A DNA stretch of 64,000 nucleotides from Hemileia vastatrix (lineage: Eukaryota; Basidiomycota; Pucciniomycetes; Pucciniales; Zaghouaniaceae), in contig JASXTE010000016.1 of the NCBI GenBank assembly GCA_030280995.1, forward strand, positions 21,268,501 through 21,332,500, read 5' to 3'. The notes beneath the pieces were generated by a model that ran no database searches, had not been told where the DNA came from, and worked only from the letters and a program-made list of their open reading frames with translations. Below, piece by piece: positions 49,081 to 60,660 of the stretch. The position numbers were made by a program, and so were the translations under genes. Every line of letters begins with the position of its first letter. The first letter of the stretch is position 1.

Positions 49081-50249
49081 ATTCCAATTAAAGAGTGTAG
49101 AGTAATAAAAAGTTATATGCATAGTATGAAATGTGCAGATTGAGACCCACTGATAGTAACTGCTACAGTCACTACAAAAGTATAGGAAATTTATGTCTAT
49201 ATAAGCTTTCTAATTTGGAGTGAGGTTTGATTCCCAGTTTGGTCATTCAGCAATGGCTAGGGCCTTTGTTGTGTAGTTTGGTTCTGTTTGGTGATTTCTT
49301 AAATAGCATTGATTTCTATTTATGGTGTTTTTCTGGATTCAGGGCTGAATATTGAAGTTATGTGGATGAAACTATTATCATTGGATAGCCCTGGTTTTTC
49401 TCTACATTCTATGTCTTGATAATTTTTTAGCATATTCTGATATTTAAGGTGTTTTATGTTGTTATATGGTTTTTTGGTTGTTTTTTAGTGGTTTTATGGC
49501 TCCAGGAGGCCTGCCTGCCTCTACCATAGTATTCTGGGGAGCGCTTCTAGAGGGTTTATATGCAATTTGGCTGGCAGAAAAGTCAAATTAGTTTCTGGGA
49601 ATAGATTTTTAGAGGGGGGGTCTGTGTGTACATACTGAATAAGACAGTTTGGGGAAACTCTATCATACAGCCATCTGGTAATTATATCACTGTTTCTTAC
49701 TCTGTTTTCACTGGTTTTTTGGCCAAAATTGGCTGTGTTTGTTGAAAGGTTAGTTCTTCATTTAACTTAACTTTTTTCACTGTTTCTCTGGTATAGTCTT
49801 GCAAGCTATATCAAGTATCTTTCTGTCTCTGGTGTATCTTTGAAGCCGACATCGAGTATCTTAATTTCTCTTGTGCAAAAATTGGTCTACATTTCAGTTT
49901 TTTGGTGTGTTAGTCTGTCTGGGGACTACTTCCTTGACTGATTAGGCAGTCAAGTGTGTTGGAAAGGGGTTTAGAAATCAATACTCAATTTACTTTAGCA
50001 GGTAAATCTCACTTTATTTTTCTAAAGAGACAGGGGATTCTCTATCTGGTTTATCTAATACTCTCTAGGTCAAGGCCTATAGCTAGTACTATAGGGTTGT
50101 CTACACCGGTTGCAGCAAAAAATACAGTCACATGCTTTTTATGTTTGTTGTTTGTCCAAAAATTGCTTTAGTCACTGGAGTCAATGGTCCCATGGAGTCT
50201 TTAGCATCAAAGTATTGATGGTTCAACAACAATTTGTAAAGTTTCAAGT
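49081..50249 (-). other. Element B 5' internal leader
   Basis: Non-coding, T-rich on the plus strand, between the gag start region and the 5' LTR. No clear primer-binding site beside the LTR. It is longer than the 675-bp leader of element A. Confidence 0.5.
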
Positions 50250-50297
50250 TTTCAGAGAGGTCTTTTGGTCTAGAAGATAATTCCAGAGGTCCAATGG

Positions 50298-51585
50298 TGT
50301 GGAATTCAAAATCTGGGTAGGCTACTTAGGTGAAAATTTGATTGGACCTTGGTTGGAAGAAAATCATGGTGTTAGCAGGTGTTAATTTGGTTGAAGGGAG
50401 TTAACTGGATTTTTTTTTGGGTGGATTTATGGTGATTTTTGGAGGATTTATGGTGATTGTTTGGAGGATTTATGGTGTTTTGGAATGGATATATGTTGGT
50501 ATTCCTATTGTTATTTGATGGTTTCATGGATTTGGTATTGGTTTTACTGGATTTTCTAGGGCTCTTTTGGTATTTTTGGTGGATGCAGTGTGCTCATGGA
50601 GTAGCCATTTTTTTTCCGATGCGAAAGGAAAGTCACTGTGGCAAAGTTGGTCATTGTGGCAAAGTTTGGTCATTGGTGCAAAAAGTCTGGGCACTGTGGC
50701 AAAGTTTGGTCACTGTAGAAAAGTCTGATCACCAGTGCAAAGTTTGGTCACTGCAGAAAAGTCTGGGCACTGTGGTAAGTTTTGTCACTGTAGAAAAGTC
50801 TTATCACCAGTGCAAAGTTTGGTCACTGTGCCAAAAGTTTGGCTATTGTGGCAAAATTTGGTTAGAAAGTTATTATGCTTACTAGATCAATAGTTTATTG
50901 TAGATCAAATGCATGTAGGGTATTGTTGGAAAGGTCTGGAGCAGGAGAATCATATGGGGAAGGGGAGAATCTTAGTATTCTATATGTTTTTCTGTCTTTT
51001 AGTTTCGATAATAAGGGTCTTTTTTGATAATTAACAATATTTTAACATATAACAACAATTGTAATAAGAAATAACAACATACAGGGTACCATTGGATAGC
51101 TCTCATCCTTGGTGACTCAAATTTATTTCTTTTCTTATAAAATTTATAAAATAAAAAATATAATAATGAGCACTCTTTAATTTTGGTGGGAAACTGGGTA
51201 AATCTGGGGCAGACCTTTAATAAGGCACCTTTGAACAGATCATCCCAAGGGTAGTTTCTGGGGTACTTTACTGTACTTTTCAGTCACTGGGGCAAGTGTT
51301 GCGGCTTGTTCTAAGTATTTTCTGTGACTTGTATCAGTGTAATCTGGTATAAGGTATTTGTTTTGGGGGTGTAATCATTTATTGCACTTATTTTTCTATA
51401 TTATAGGTTTCCAACACTTTCAAAGACTTTCTCTCAGATTTTCAACTTATCCAACTCTTCAAGAATATCTTCAAGCTTAGTTAATTGAATCTTAAGTTTA
51501 CTTAGAGGGACAGGGATTTCTTTTTGTTTTTCCAACTCCCTTGGATTCTGCCTGCAGCAAGGTGACTGTAGGAGTCTACTCTACA
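50298..51585 (+). mobile_element. Solo-LTR-like element, family D copy 1, nested in element B LTR
   Basis: Starts TGTGGAATTCAAAATC and ends GTCTACTCTACA. It is flanked by ATGG on both sides (up to CAATGG, 50292-50297 and 51584-51589), so the duplication is 4-6 bp. It has TG...CA ends and no coding capacity. It contains a minisatellite at 50,625-50,870. Its inverted copy lies at 53146-54332. Confidence 0.75.
50625..50870. repeat. ~20-bp minisatellite in family D copy 1
   Basis: Degenerate units of the form CACTGTGGCAAAGTTTGGT alternate with CACTGTAGAAAAGTCTG. About 11-12 units. It translates as repeated HCGKVWSL, producing the spurious frame at 50457-50885. The inverted copy at 53,870-54,030 has fewer units. 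Confidence 0.85.
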
Positions 51586-52254
51586 ATGGTGGTGAAGGTT
51601 AGGATAGCTCAAGATTTCAAGATTTTGGGTGTGTATTTAATTTTTATATTTTACTCAATTTAAAAGGTAAAGAATGTAATTATTATTATTACCTTATGAC
51701 TTGGAATATTAAATTGTAAATTCTATGAAGCTTGTAATAGTAGTAATTGTACTTAATTTGTATATATAATTTTAATGTAAGTAAAAAATGGAATGAATGA
51801 AACAACAAAATTGAGGGGCCTTATATAAGTAAAGGAGAGAAAAAAATATGGTTCAAAATACTACATACAAGAGTATAACAGGGAGAGATTCCAACAATTA
51901 AATTTCAAATTGAAATATTATTAGAAAGAATGTACTGTACACAGTATTTCCTGTACGTTTCAAGGGTAATAAAATATTTGATTTTTGTATTTATTTTTTA
52001 GATGTCAAAAATTAATATTCTGTATTATTATATTTCAATCTACTTTTCAGCTTTCATGAGGACACTTTCACAGAGGAAGAAAATGAGGAAACAATCATAA
52101 TTATATATTTAATTAATTTTAATTATTAAATCATTAAAATATTATAAGTAATTATAAAGTAAATATAACTAATAATTTAAGAGGTTAAGTTGTAGATATA
52201 CTCTAGTAAATAATTATAATTATTTACTGGGTAGGTCTAGTAGCCTGGATGACA

Positions 52255-52560
52255 ATAATTATAAATTCTGGGGTTCACCCAACAAAATATTAAATTAAGA
52301 ATGATTTGGAAAGCAGGGTGGCTTTTTATGCATAAAATGAAAGATTTTCTAATTTTGAGATTGACCCCTCAAGATATTGAAATTTTAAAATAGGTAAAAC
52401 TTTTAGGGGTAAATTATGCATTTGTGCATAATTTTCACCTTTTGGCCTGTAAACCGTCTAGAATATGAGATTCTGAAGTTTGTGTCATAAATAGTGGGTG
52501 GTTATCCACAGCGTGAATAATTTTTACTTTATATGATTACCCTGCCTACATGGAATACAG
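52255..52560. repeat. ~100-bp tandem array, segment 5
   Basis: Resumes after element B with GGGGTT-ACCC, TTTTGAGATTGACCCC, AAATTATGCATTTGTGCATAAT and similar words of the array. Fades out near 52,560. Confidence 0.7.
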
Positions 52561-53060
52561 AAGTTATATGGTACTAATTCATTTTATATCTGATGGTTGA
52601 TACTAGTATTATATATTTTTGGACATGCTTTAATATTCATTCTTAAAATATTCATTATTCAAATTTTTAATTGTATTATGGAGGAACATTGCTGAACTTA
52701 ACACCCAATATTATTAACAATGGAGAATATTAATGATATATTTTTTATTTTTTATGTTTAATTTCTTGAATTTTAAAAGGGAATTTTTCACACATGTATA
52801 TTTGTCACACAGATAATAAGATTTTATATAAGGTTATATGATTTTTCCATTTTAACGTGCTGTATATGCAATTTTTACATTAGATACTTTGGCTCATATA
52901 ATAGAGATTATATAGGTGTTTACATTTCATTCATAAGAATTTGTTGATAGCAGTAGAACCTTCTAATGGTAACTTAAAATGAATGTATATATATTGCTAG
53001 CTCAGCACTACAATAATACTTATTTTATTTTCAAGTTTTCATTTTTTTTTAAATTTGACC
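52561..53060. other. Non-coding AT-rich spacer
   Basis: About 500 bp with no supported feature. Confidence 0.5.
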
Positions 53061-53145
53061 TGGATACATAACATAGCCCATAAGCATAAAATTCTTAATA
53101 AAATATATGAAGTAATTTATAACAGCCAAAATTTTCATACATTGT
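53061..53145. repeat. ~103-bp tandem repeat, left fragment
   Basis: Contains CATAGCCCATAAGCATAAAA and ATATATGAAGTAATTTATAA, matching units at 54,333-54,647. Interrupted by family D copy 2. Confidence 0.75.
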
Positions 53146-54332
53146 TGTAGAGTAGACTCCTACAGTCACCTTGCTGCAGGCAGAATCCAAGGGAGTTGGA
53201 AAAACAAAAAGAAATCCCTATCCCTCTAAGTAAACGTAAGATTCAATTAACTAAGCTTGAAGATATGATTTAAGAGTTAGATAAGTTGAAAATCTGAGAG
53301 AAAGTCTTTGAAAGTGTTGGAAATCTATAATATAGAAAAATAAGTGCAATAAATGATTACACCCCCAAAACAAATACCTTATACCAGATTACACTGATAC
53401 AAGTCACAGAAAATACTTAGAACAAGCCGCAACACTTGCCCCATTTACTGAAAAGTACAGTAAAGTACCCCAGAAACTACCCTTGGGATGATCTGTTCAA
53501 AGGTGCCTTATTAAAGGTCTGCCCCAGATTTACCCAGTTTCCCACCAAAATTAAAGAGTGTTCATTATTATATTTTTTATTTTATAAATTTTATAAGAAA
53601 AGAAATAAATTTGAGTCACCAAGGATGAGAGCTATCCAATGGTAACCTGTATGTTGATATTTTTATTACAATTGTTGTTATATGTTAAAATATTGTTAAT
53701 TATCAAAAAAGACCCTTATTATCGAAACTAAAAGACAGAAAAACATGTAGAATACTAAGATTCTCCCCTTTCACATATGATTCTCCTGCTCCAGACCTTT
53801 CCATCAATACCCTACATGCATTTGATCTACAATAAACTATTGATCTAGTAAGCATAATAACTTTCTAACCAAATTTTGCCACAATAGCTAAACTTTTGGC
53901 ACAGTGACCAAACTTTGCATTGGTGATCAGACTTTTCTACAGTGACCAAACTTTGCCACAGTGCCCAAACTTTTTGCACCAATGACCAAACTTTGCCACA
54001 ATGACCAACTTTGCCACAGTGACTTCGCTTTTGCACTGGAAAAAAATGGCTACTCCATGAGCACACTGCATCCACCAAAAATACCAAAAGAGCCCTAGAA
54101 ATACAGTAAAACCAATACCCAATCCATGAAACCATCAAATAACAATAGGAATACCAACATACATCCATTCCAAAACACCATAAATCCTCCAAAAATTCAC
54201 CATAAATCCACCCAAAAAAAAACCAGTTAACTCCCTTCAACCAAATTACACCTGCTAACGCCATGATTTTCTTCCAACCAAGGTCCAATCAAATTTTCAC
54301 CTAAGTAGCCTACCCAGATTTTGAATGCCACA
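53146..54332 (-). mobile_element. Solo-LTR-like element, family D copy 2, inverted
   Basis: 1,187 bp from TGTAGAGTAGAC to TTTTGAATGCCACA, the reverse complement of 50298-51585 apart from indels. It is inserted into the ~103-bp tandem repeat, whose unit is split around it. The target duplication is not clear (flanks ATTGT and TCTTA). The minus-strand frame at 53845-54288 is a minisatellite artefact. Confidence 0.75.
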
Positions 54333-54647
54333 TCTTATACTTGGAAACATGAAGAGTAGGTGTGCAGTAGCCCACAAGCGCATCATTTTTTAACAAATAT
54401 ATGAAGCAATGTGTAACAGCCAAAATATCATACATCATATACTTAAAAACATGAAGAGCAGGCATCCAGTAGCCCACAAGTATAACATTTTTTAACAAAT
54501 ATATGAAGTAATATGTAACAGCCAACATTTTTATACATCATATACTTAAAAACATGAATATCAGACATGCAGTAGCCCACAAGCACAACATTTTTTATAA
54601 AATATATGAAGTAATACATAACATCCAACATTGTCATACATCATATT
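54333..54647. repeat. ~103-bp tandem repeat, three units
   Basis: Units carry ATACTTAAAAACATGAA, CAGTAGCCCACAAG, AACATTTTTTA, ATATATGAAGTAAT and CATACATCAT. AGCCCAC recurs near 54,370, 54,471 and 54,573. The array continues at 60594 after the LINE. Pseudo-ORFs on the minus strand here are repeat-driven. Confidence 0.85.
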
Positions 54648-54793
54648 CTTTTTTTTTTTAATTTTGTACAATCTCACCCAACGAGGGGCATGAAGGATTG
54701 GTCAAACATGAGTATTTACATCTGGGTGATTACTAGTAGAGGAAAAGCAGGGCAATGATCAGGAACTATATGAAGAGAGAGAAATTTGGGAGT

Positions 54794-57700
54794 TTAACAT
54801 GTGAGAGGCAAGTTTTTTGTAAATATTTTTGTGTTTAGTAAAAATTTAGCCAGGTCTAACATAATGGGAGAGGGAGAAAGTAGGGAGGATGTGTTAAGAG
54901 TGACTTTGTGTTTAGTGGCAGCATGGATGAGTGCAAGCCTGATATCTGAGTGGGCTTGGCATAAGAAGAGGAGATGTTTGGGAATATCCTTGCTGTTTGA
55001 ATCACAGTTGGGGCAATTTGGTGATTCCACAATTTTGAAGCGTGAGAGATAGTTATTGAGTGGACAATGGCCTGAACGAGCTTGAGAAAAAGCTGTGGCT
55101 TGTGTGCGGGATAGCTCAGATAATAGTTTGAAGGTGGTGAGCGGGGAAAATCTTCCTCTGAGTTTCCTTAGGACGTCAGGATTGGGGGTGGTGAGTAGGA
55201 TAGATTTTTAGTGAGTTTTCAGGATAGATTTGAGTGAGGCTGAAGATGGGGGTGTGGGTGAAAAGCGGAGGGCAGAGATGGCTTCTGGTGCTAGTAGGTG
55301 AGAGCCATTTGCAAGTGAGTCGACTATTTCATTACCTGGGATGCCCAAATGTCCTGGGCACCATCTTAGGGTAATGGAAACGAGTGGGTTTGTATGTTTC
55401 AGTTGCAACACTACCTGCGTAATGGCATGGAGAGCAGCCATGTTGTGGGTGAATGGGGGAGATGTGGTGAGATTTTTGATTGTTGCTTGGTTGTCAACCA
55501 GTAAGGTGAGAGAGTTTGTAATGTAGCGAAGGGGGTTGTTGAGGAAGAGATAGAGACCTAGTAAAATGCCAATCAGTTCAGCTTCAAATACTGTATATAA
55601 TTGGGCATCTCCCAAAGGAGAGACAAATGGGAAGGTAAGGCTAGGGTCATAGGCTGCAGCAAATTTACCTGCTGCAGACTTTGAACCATCAGTATAAATG
55701 AAGTGTAATGAGAGGGGAGAGGATGAAATAGAGGACAGGACTTCTCTTTTTGCAGATTCTTTGCAGGACCCAATATCTGCTTCAAAGAGGGGGGGAGCCC
55801 ATGGTGGAAGAGGGATAGGGCATTTTGTGTCAAGGCCAGTGAGGGGGAGATGAGGGGGGAAGGGGTGAGAGAGAATGTGTAGTTGGTGTTGGTGAGATTT
55901 GGGGGCTCGAAGGGAGGCAAGCTCTCTGGCTAATCTTGCCATGAGGTTGCTCAGCAGGATGGAAATTAATCGGAGCCAAGCTTTGTAGACAGTATAGTCG
56001 AGGCGTTGCTGGCAAGTGAGTGATGCAGTGTCATGAAGGAGAATACATACAGGGGTGGTACCGAAGCAGCCCAATCCTCTTCTCATGGCTCTGTTGTCTA
56101 CCACCTGAAGCATGCGGGTTGTCCTTGATGCTTTTTTTGGTTTGTGCCATACAATGGCAGCGTAATCTGTGCGGGAGTGAATTAGTGATGAAATCAGAAT
56201 TTTTTATTGGCGGAGTGGGATTCCCCATCCCGAGGAAGCCAGGTGGTGGATGCTGGAGACTGCGCGGAGACCAGTGGCAGAGAGGTTGGAGCTATTTGCT
56301 TTGTAAGAAAGTGTAGGGTCAAGGAGCACCCCCAGCCATTTGAGGGTGGGGGAGGGAGAGATGTTTCAAGAGTCAAAATGGAGGGTGGGAGGGCTTTTCA
56401 GGAGGGGCCGTCTTTTTGTGAGGAGGGTCCATTTAGTTTTGGATTGGTCAAAGACTGCACTGTGTTTTTTTCCCCATGAGAGGGCTTCTTCTCCAAGGGC
56501 AGCCAGTTTGTCAACAACCCAGTCTGAGTGCTGGCTAGCAGCCAGAAAGATGATGTCATCAATGTAGCCTAATGAGAGGCATGATTGTGAGATAGAGGGG
56601 AGAGAAAGAAGAGTTGAGTTATATGTGATGTAAAGGATGGGAGAGAGTGGGGATCCTTGTGGGAGGCCCTTTGGTTCAAAGGCCAGGGGGGACACATAGG
56701 AGGAGAAGGAGATACTGGTAAGCCGGTCTTTGAGAGAGTTGGTTATGAGTGAGGTGAGGTTGTGAGGGATGGAGAGTGATAATAGGATGGCTGCTAATCT
56801 TTCAAGGTTAACGGAAGGGAAAGCTCCCTTCACATCTAATGATAGGGCACCTACTACTTTACCTTCTCTCCATCTGTCTTTAGTCCAGGTTGTGAGGTGT
56901 AGGAGAGCATCTGATGTTGAGCGGGTGGGGCGGCCATCATAGTGTGTTTCAGGGAGGAGATTGCCTGTTTCAAGCAAATAACAGAGTCTTTTTGTGAGAA
57001 GTGAGTCAAGTAACTTACCCATTGTGTTGAGTAGTGAAATGGGGCAGAAAGCATTGGGAACTGAGTAGTCTGGTTGGTGAGGTTTGGGGATTATTATAGT
57101 GTTTGCCTTTTTCCATATCTTTGGGTAGTAGCTGTGTTTGAGGCAGGCTTGGAATATTTGAAGCAGAAATCTGGTAGTAGTTTGAGGGCACAGTCAGAGC
57201 AGAAGATTGGGGATCCCATCTGGGCCTGGGGCACTCTTCAGTTTTGTGGATTGGAGAATAAAGAGGAATTTGTTTTTTGTGAAAGGGGGAGAAGGGGGGG
57301 AGGCGGACAGAGGTAGGAGGGGGGGATGTCAGAGAGGTCACACGGGATTGTGGCAACTGACGTGCCTTCAAAAAGGAGTCTGGCTTTAACAAAGTTGTCC
57401 TGGATGGGGTTACCATCCTGGGCAACTAAGGGAGGGTTAGTATGAGGGGGTTGGGAGGATAGAGAGTACTTAGCTGTTTTATGTAGTGAGGTGGGAGTGA
57501 GGGTTGCCAATTTTTGGCGCCAGTGTTGTTTTTTGAGGAAGTTGATTTTGGCATGGAAAGCTTTGCGTGCTGCTTTGAACTCAGCTACATTGTGGGGGTC
57601 CTGGGAGAATTTGAGTCTTCGCTGGGCCTGATAGCAGGATTGCTTGAGAGGGTCCAGGATACTTTGGTTCCACCAGGCATGGCATAATGAGCTGGGCTGC

Positions 57701-58617
57701 TGCAGCGGAACAAAAAAATCCATTAGTTTGATAAAAGAGGAAGTGAGATGTTTAGCAGCCAGCTCAATCTGGACTGAGGAGGTAAGGGGAGGGGGGGAAG
57801 GGAGAGAGGAGAGTGCGGAGAGGAGTGAACACTTATCAAACGTATTCCAGTTTTGATAAGGGCCGGGAAGGGAAGGGGGTGAGGAGGATATAGAGAGGGT
57901 GGTAAGGATTGCTCGATGGTCAGAGAGATGTGAGAATGAGCCATCATGGTCAGTGACACATTTGACTATAAGATGTCTGGCATTCTCATTTGCAAACACT
58001 AGGTCTATCACGGATGTGAAATTCCTGGTGTTGCAGAAGGTGGCAACTCCAGACTAGGAGGTGAGGGACATGTTGAGGTAGGACATAGAATCAAGGAAGG
58101 AGGTTTCTTCTGGATGGTTTCTGGTGTGTTTAGAGGGGTCAGACCAGAGATCCTGATGGAGGTTAGAGTTGGTTAGTAAGAGACATGGAAAGTGTTTGTG
58201 GGGGGAGAGAGCCGGAACAATGAATGGGAGAGAGGAGAAGGTAGTAGGAGGGTTGTACATGTTAGCAATAAGTAGGGGGAAGGGAGTGATGTTTAATAGT
58301 AATAGGGTGATGTCTTGGCTTGGGCTGGGGAGGGAAGAGAGGAGGTGTGGGGGGAGGCGTTTGTTGACATAAAAGCCACATCTTATGGGGAGGGAGGGAG
58401 GAAAGTTGGGGGATGGGAGAATGAGGTTCCAGCCTTTTGCTGGGGCTGGGGAGAGGTGGTCATATGATAGGAATGGCTCTTGTAGTGCTAGGATATCAAA
58501 TGTAGTGGTGAGTGGGTCATTGAAGAGAGAGTGGAAGCAGTGGAAGGAGTGGTGACAATTGAGTTGTAATATTTTTATTTGAAAATTGGTGTCATTGGGC
58601 AGGCGGTGGTGTTCCAT
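54794..58617 (-). pseudogene. LINE ORF2: endonuclease, reverse transcriptase, RNase H (broken)
   Basis: Starts at the ATG at 58617, which overlaps the ORF1 stop (TAATG). Seen: an apurinic-type endonuclease domain (LQLNCHHS, DILALQEP, IDLVFAN, SDHRAI); the usual GDFN motif reads TNSN, which probably destroys activity. Then a reverse transcriptase (VKGAFPSV, PQGSPLSPILY, GYIDDIIF near 56,560), RNase H (IYTDGSK near 55,700, EAELIGILLGL, DNQAT, CPGHLGIPGNEIVD near 55,340) and a C-terminal CPNC...H...C segment near 54,960-55,010. Stops or shifts near 58,054, 57,238-57,425, 57,020, 56,366, 56,217 and 55,208. It would have performed target-primed reverse transcription. Confidence 0.9.
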
Positions 58618-60583
58618 TATTGGGCAGGTGGATGAGGGCAGGTGACTTGATGTGGGAGGTGAAAGATATTTGGAGCAGTTGAAGGGTCATCTATCAGCTC
58701 TTGCAGATTGATGGATGCACACTTTAGAGGGTGGTCATGGGGGAGGGAGTCCACACAACGGAAACATACTGGGGAGGTAAGTTTCCGCTTATTGCATACC
58801 TTTGAGTTGTGGTGACCAGCACAGTTAGAACATCTTGGAGGGAGGGAGCAATGAATAGCAAGGTGACCTCTGCCCCAGCATTGAAAGCATAGGCTACGTT
58901 CCCTATTGATAGCTTCAGTGTGTCTCACTTGACCCTCACATATGAAAGGAAAAGATGGGGAGGGAGAAGAAAGGAGTTCAGCATCAGTCTTACTAAGAAG
59001 ATGAAAAATGACTGAGGAGTGATTTTTTCCCCGTCTATCCTCTTCCCGCTTGAGCCAAGAGATGCAATAGAGTGATTGGAGGGTGTCAGGGTTTTCAGCT
59101 ATGAAGGAGTCAATGCAGGTTTGATCATTCAGGTCAAAGAGGGTTGGAATACCATGGGCAACCACTGGGAAGGTGGTGGGTTTGAAGATCATATCCTGTG
59201 GTATCCATTTCTGCCAAGAATTCACTAGTGTTTGTTTCTCGTCCTCTGTGTTGATCATGAGTTTTATGTCATTTGAGCGGTGCCTGAATGCACTGCGGAT
59301 GCGAATAGGAGAGTCTGAAGGAGTGAGTGATATTTTTTGTGAGGAGATACGGTTGTTGATGAAGGTGAGTAGTTGAGCATTACTGTATTTCAGGAGAACA
59401 GGGGATGTGGGGTTTTTTTGCTTGATGGTGATATGTTGCATGGCCTGGGGAGGGATGCATTGCTTGGGCAAGTCATTGGTTGAAGAAACTGCAGCAGCTT
59501 GGGCAAAGGATTTAGTGGGAGGCGAAGGTTGGTGAGTCGCAGGTGAGGGGCTTTTCAGATGGGAAAGAATATAATCCAATTTTTGATCACTGATTGAGAG
59601 AGATGGGGAAGGTGGTATGGGTGCGGGAGTGGGAGGAGAGTTTTGTTGGCAGGAAGCCTTCTGGAGGAGTGGCAGAAGGGTGGAAGAGAGGGCTTGGATG
59701 TCTGCCATGGTTGCAGTTTGGACTGATATCTTGGATCCCTTGTGAGGAGGGTCCTTGAAGGTGCCTATTAGATTGTTGAGGCATGTCATGATCATGACCG
59801 GGTCGTTGGTGTTTTCCTGGCCAACCAGGCGGGTAAGGCAAACTGATGGGGAGTTTTGGTCGAGAGAAGGTGGTGGAGCACTAGTAAGGCCAAAGCCAAA
59901 GCAAGGCTTGAGGGGGTTGTGTATGGAGTCTTCTAGTGAGTTGGTTTGACAAGGGTTAGGAGAAGCTGGGGGGGAAATATCCATGGGTGGGGGCAGAGAA
60001 GGGAGGGGGGAGCACAGTTGAGAGGCATTAAAGAGAAGTTCTGGGTGGGCCAGTCTTGCATCCTCAATGGAGTCAACACCACGCAATATGGGGGGCGGAC
60101 TTGTTAGCAAGTCCGCAACCTTGGACTCAAGTTCACCACAGATTGAACACACATTGAGCTATTGACAAAGGAACCATACAATCAGGGATAAACACCACTC
60201 AGCAGAACAGTTTTAGGTGGGTCTTCAAGTAGAGTTCAATATGAGTTCAGTATGAGTTCAGTCTGAGTTCCATCTGAGTTGTGCCTGAGTTCAGGTTGGG
60301 GACTTGCTAGCAAGTCCACCCCCTATATTGCGTAGTGCAACAGTGTCCTCTCTGAGGAGTGGACCTGGTGAGGGGGGAGGAGATGCATACCTCCTCTTCT
60401 TGGGAGCAGGATAGGGACGTGAACCAGAATGCAGAGGTGGGGAGGCAGTAGCAGGAGCAGGGATAGGAGTGTTGAAGGGGGGGATTCTTGGGCCAGAGGA
60501 GGTGCGTGATCTGGAGGCAAGGCGGAAGGCGAATTTTTTGACGCGTCGACGCGTGTTGCATGGTGGTTCTGGTCAGAATCCAT
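58617..60583 (-). pseudogene. LINE ORF1 (nucleic-acid-binding, zinc knuckles), interrupted
   Basis: The ATG at 60583 (MDSDQNHHATRVDASK) opens it. A frameshift follows near 60,400-60,450 and a MITE-like insertion at about 60,072-60,346. The remainder (to 58617) is open. Towards its end it has three Cys/His clusters, CFQCWGRGHLAIHC, CSNCAGHHNSKVC and CFRCVDSLPHDHPLKC (58,730-58,900), typical of LINE ORF1 proteins that bind the element RNA. The middle is Pro/Ser-rich. The stop TAA shares its last two bases with the ORF2 ATG. Confidence 0.85.
60072..60346. mobile_element. MITE-like insertion in LINE ORF1
   Basis: About 275 bp bounded by imperfect inverted repeats. The left reads CACGCAATATGGGGGGCGG followed by ACTTGTTAGCAAGT. 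The right end, on the opposite strand, reads TACGCAATATAGGGGGTGG followed by ACTTGCTAGCAAGT. Each end thus carries its own palindrome GGACTTGCTAGCAAGTCC. The interior holds about five GAGTTCAGT/CTGAGTTC words in tandem (60,235-60,295). The insertion introduces stops into ORF1. The exact target duplication is not clear. Confidence 0.6.
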
Positions 60584-60593
60584 CACATCATAT

Positions 60594-60660
60594 ACTTGGA
60601 AACATGAAGATCAGGAATGCAGTTGCCCACAAGAGCATAAATTTTAATTAACAATATGAA
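60594..60660. repeat. ~103-bp tandem repeat, right fragment
   Basis: Continues from the LINE target duplication with ACTTGGAAACATGAAGATCA and GCCCACAAGAGCATAAA. Shows that the LINE split a unit. Confidence 0.8.

Larger units (their letters stand above)
41816..52254 (-). mobile_element. Ty3/Gypsy chromovirus element B, related to A, decayed and nested
   Basis: LTRs are at 41816-42527 and 50250-52254. The right one measures ~713 bp once a nested insertion is removed, matching the left. The element is flanked by the perfect duplication ATAAT (41811-41815; 52255-52259). Coding remnants are collinear with element A on the minus strand but with many more stops, and the reverse transcriptase and RNase H are missing. 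Nested insertions: a solo LTR at 46987-47673, a foreign block at 47733-48560 and a solo LTR at 50298-51585. Older than element A by decay. Confidence 0.88.
50250..52254 (-). repeat. 5' LTR of element B, split by a nested solo LTR
   Basis: Consists of 50250-50297 and 51590-52254 with a 1,288-bp insertion plus its target duplication in between. Removing the insertion restores collinearity with 41816-42527 (713 against 712 bp). Confidence 0.85.
54648..60584 (-). mobile_element. Tad1-like LINE (non-LTR retrotransposon), full length, inactivated
   Basis: 5,937 bp flanked by a perfect 9-bp target duplication ACATCATAT (54639-54647; 60585-60593). A poly(A) tail appears on the minus strand as T11 at 54650-54660. 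It has two ORFs in the order ORF1 (zinc knuckles) and ORF2 (endonuclease, reverse transcriptase, RNase H), both broken by stops or frameshifts. It is visibly richer in G+C than the surrounding DNA. It is inserted into the ~103-bp tandem repeat, whose next unit continues at 60594. Confidence 0.93.

Noticed and set aside
50457..50885. 142-codon ORF with repeated HCGKVWSL
   Set aside because: Translation of the family D minisatellite; the inverted copy gives the same peptides at 53845-54288.
56207..57856. Several Gly/Arg-rich plus-strand ORFs in the LINE
   Set aside because: Shadows of the GC-richer minus-strand ORF2.
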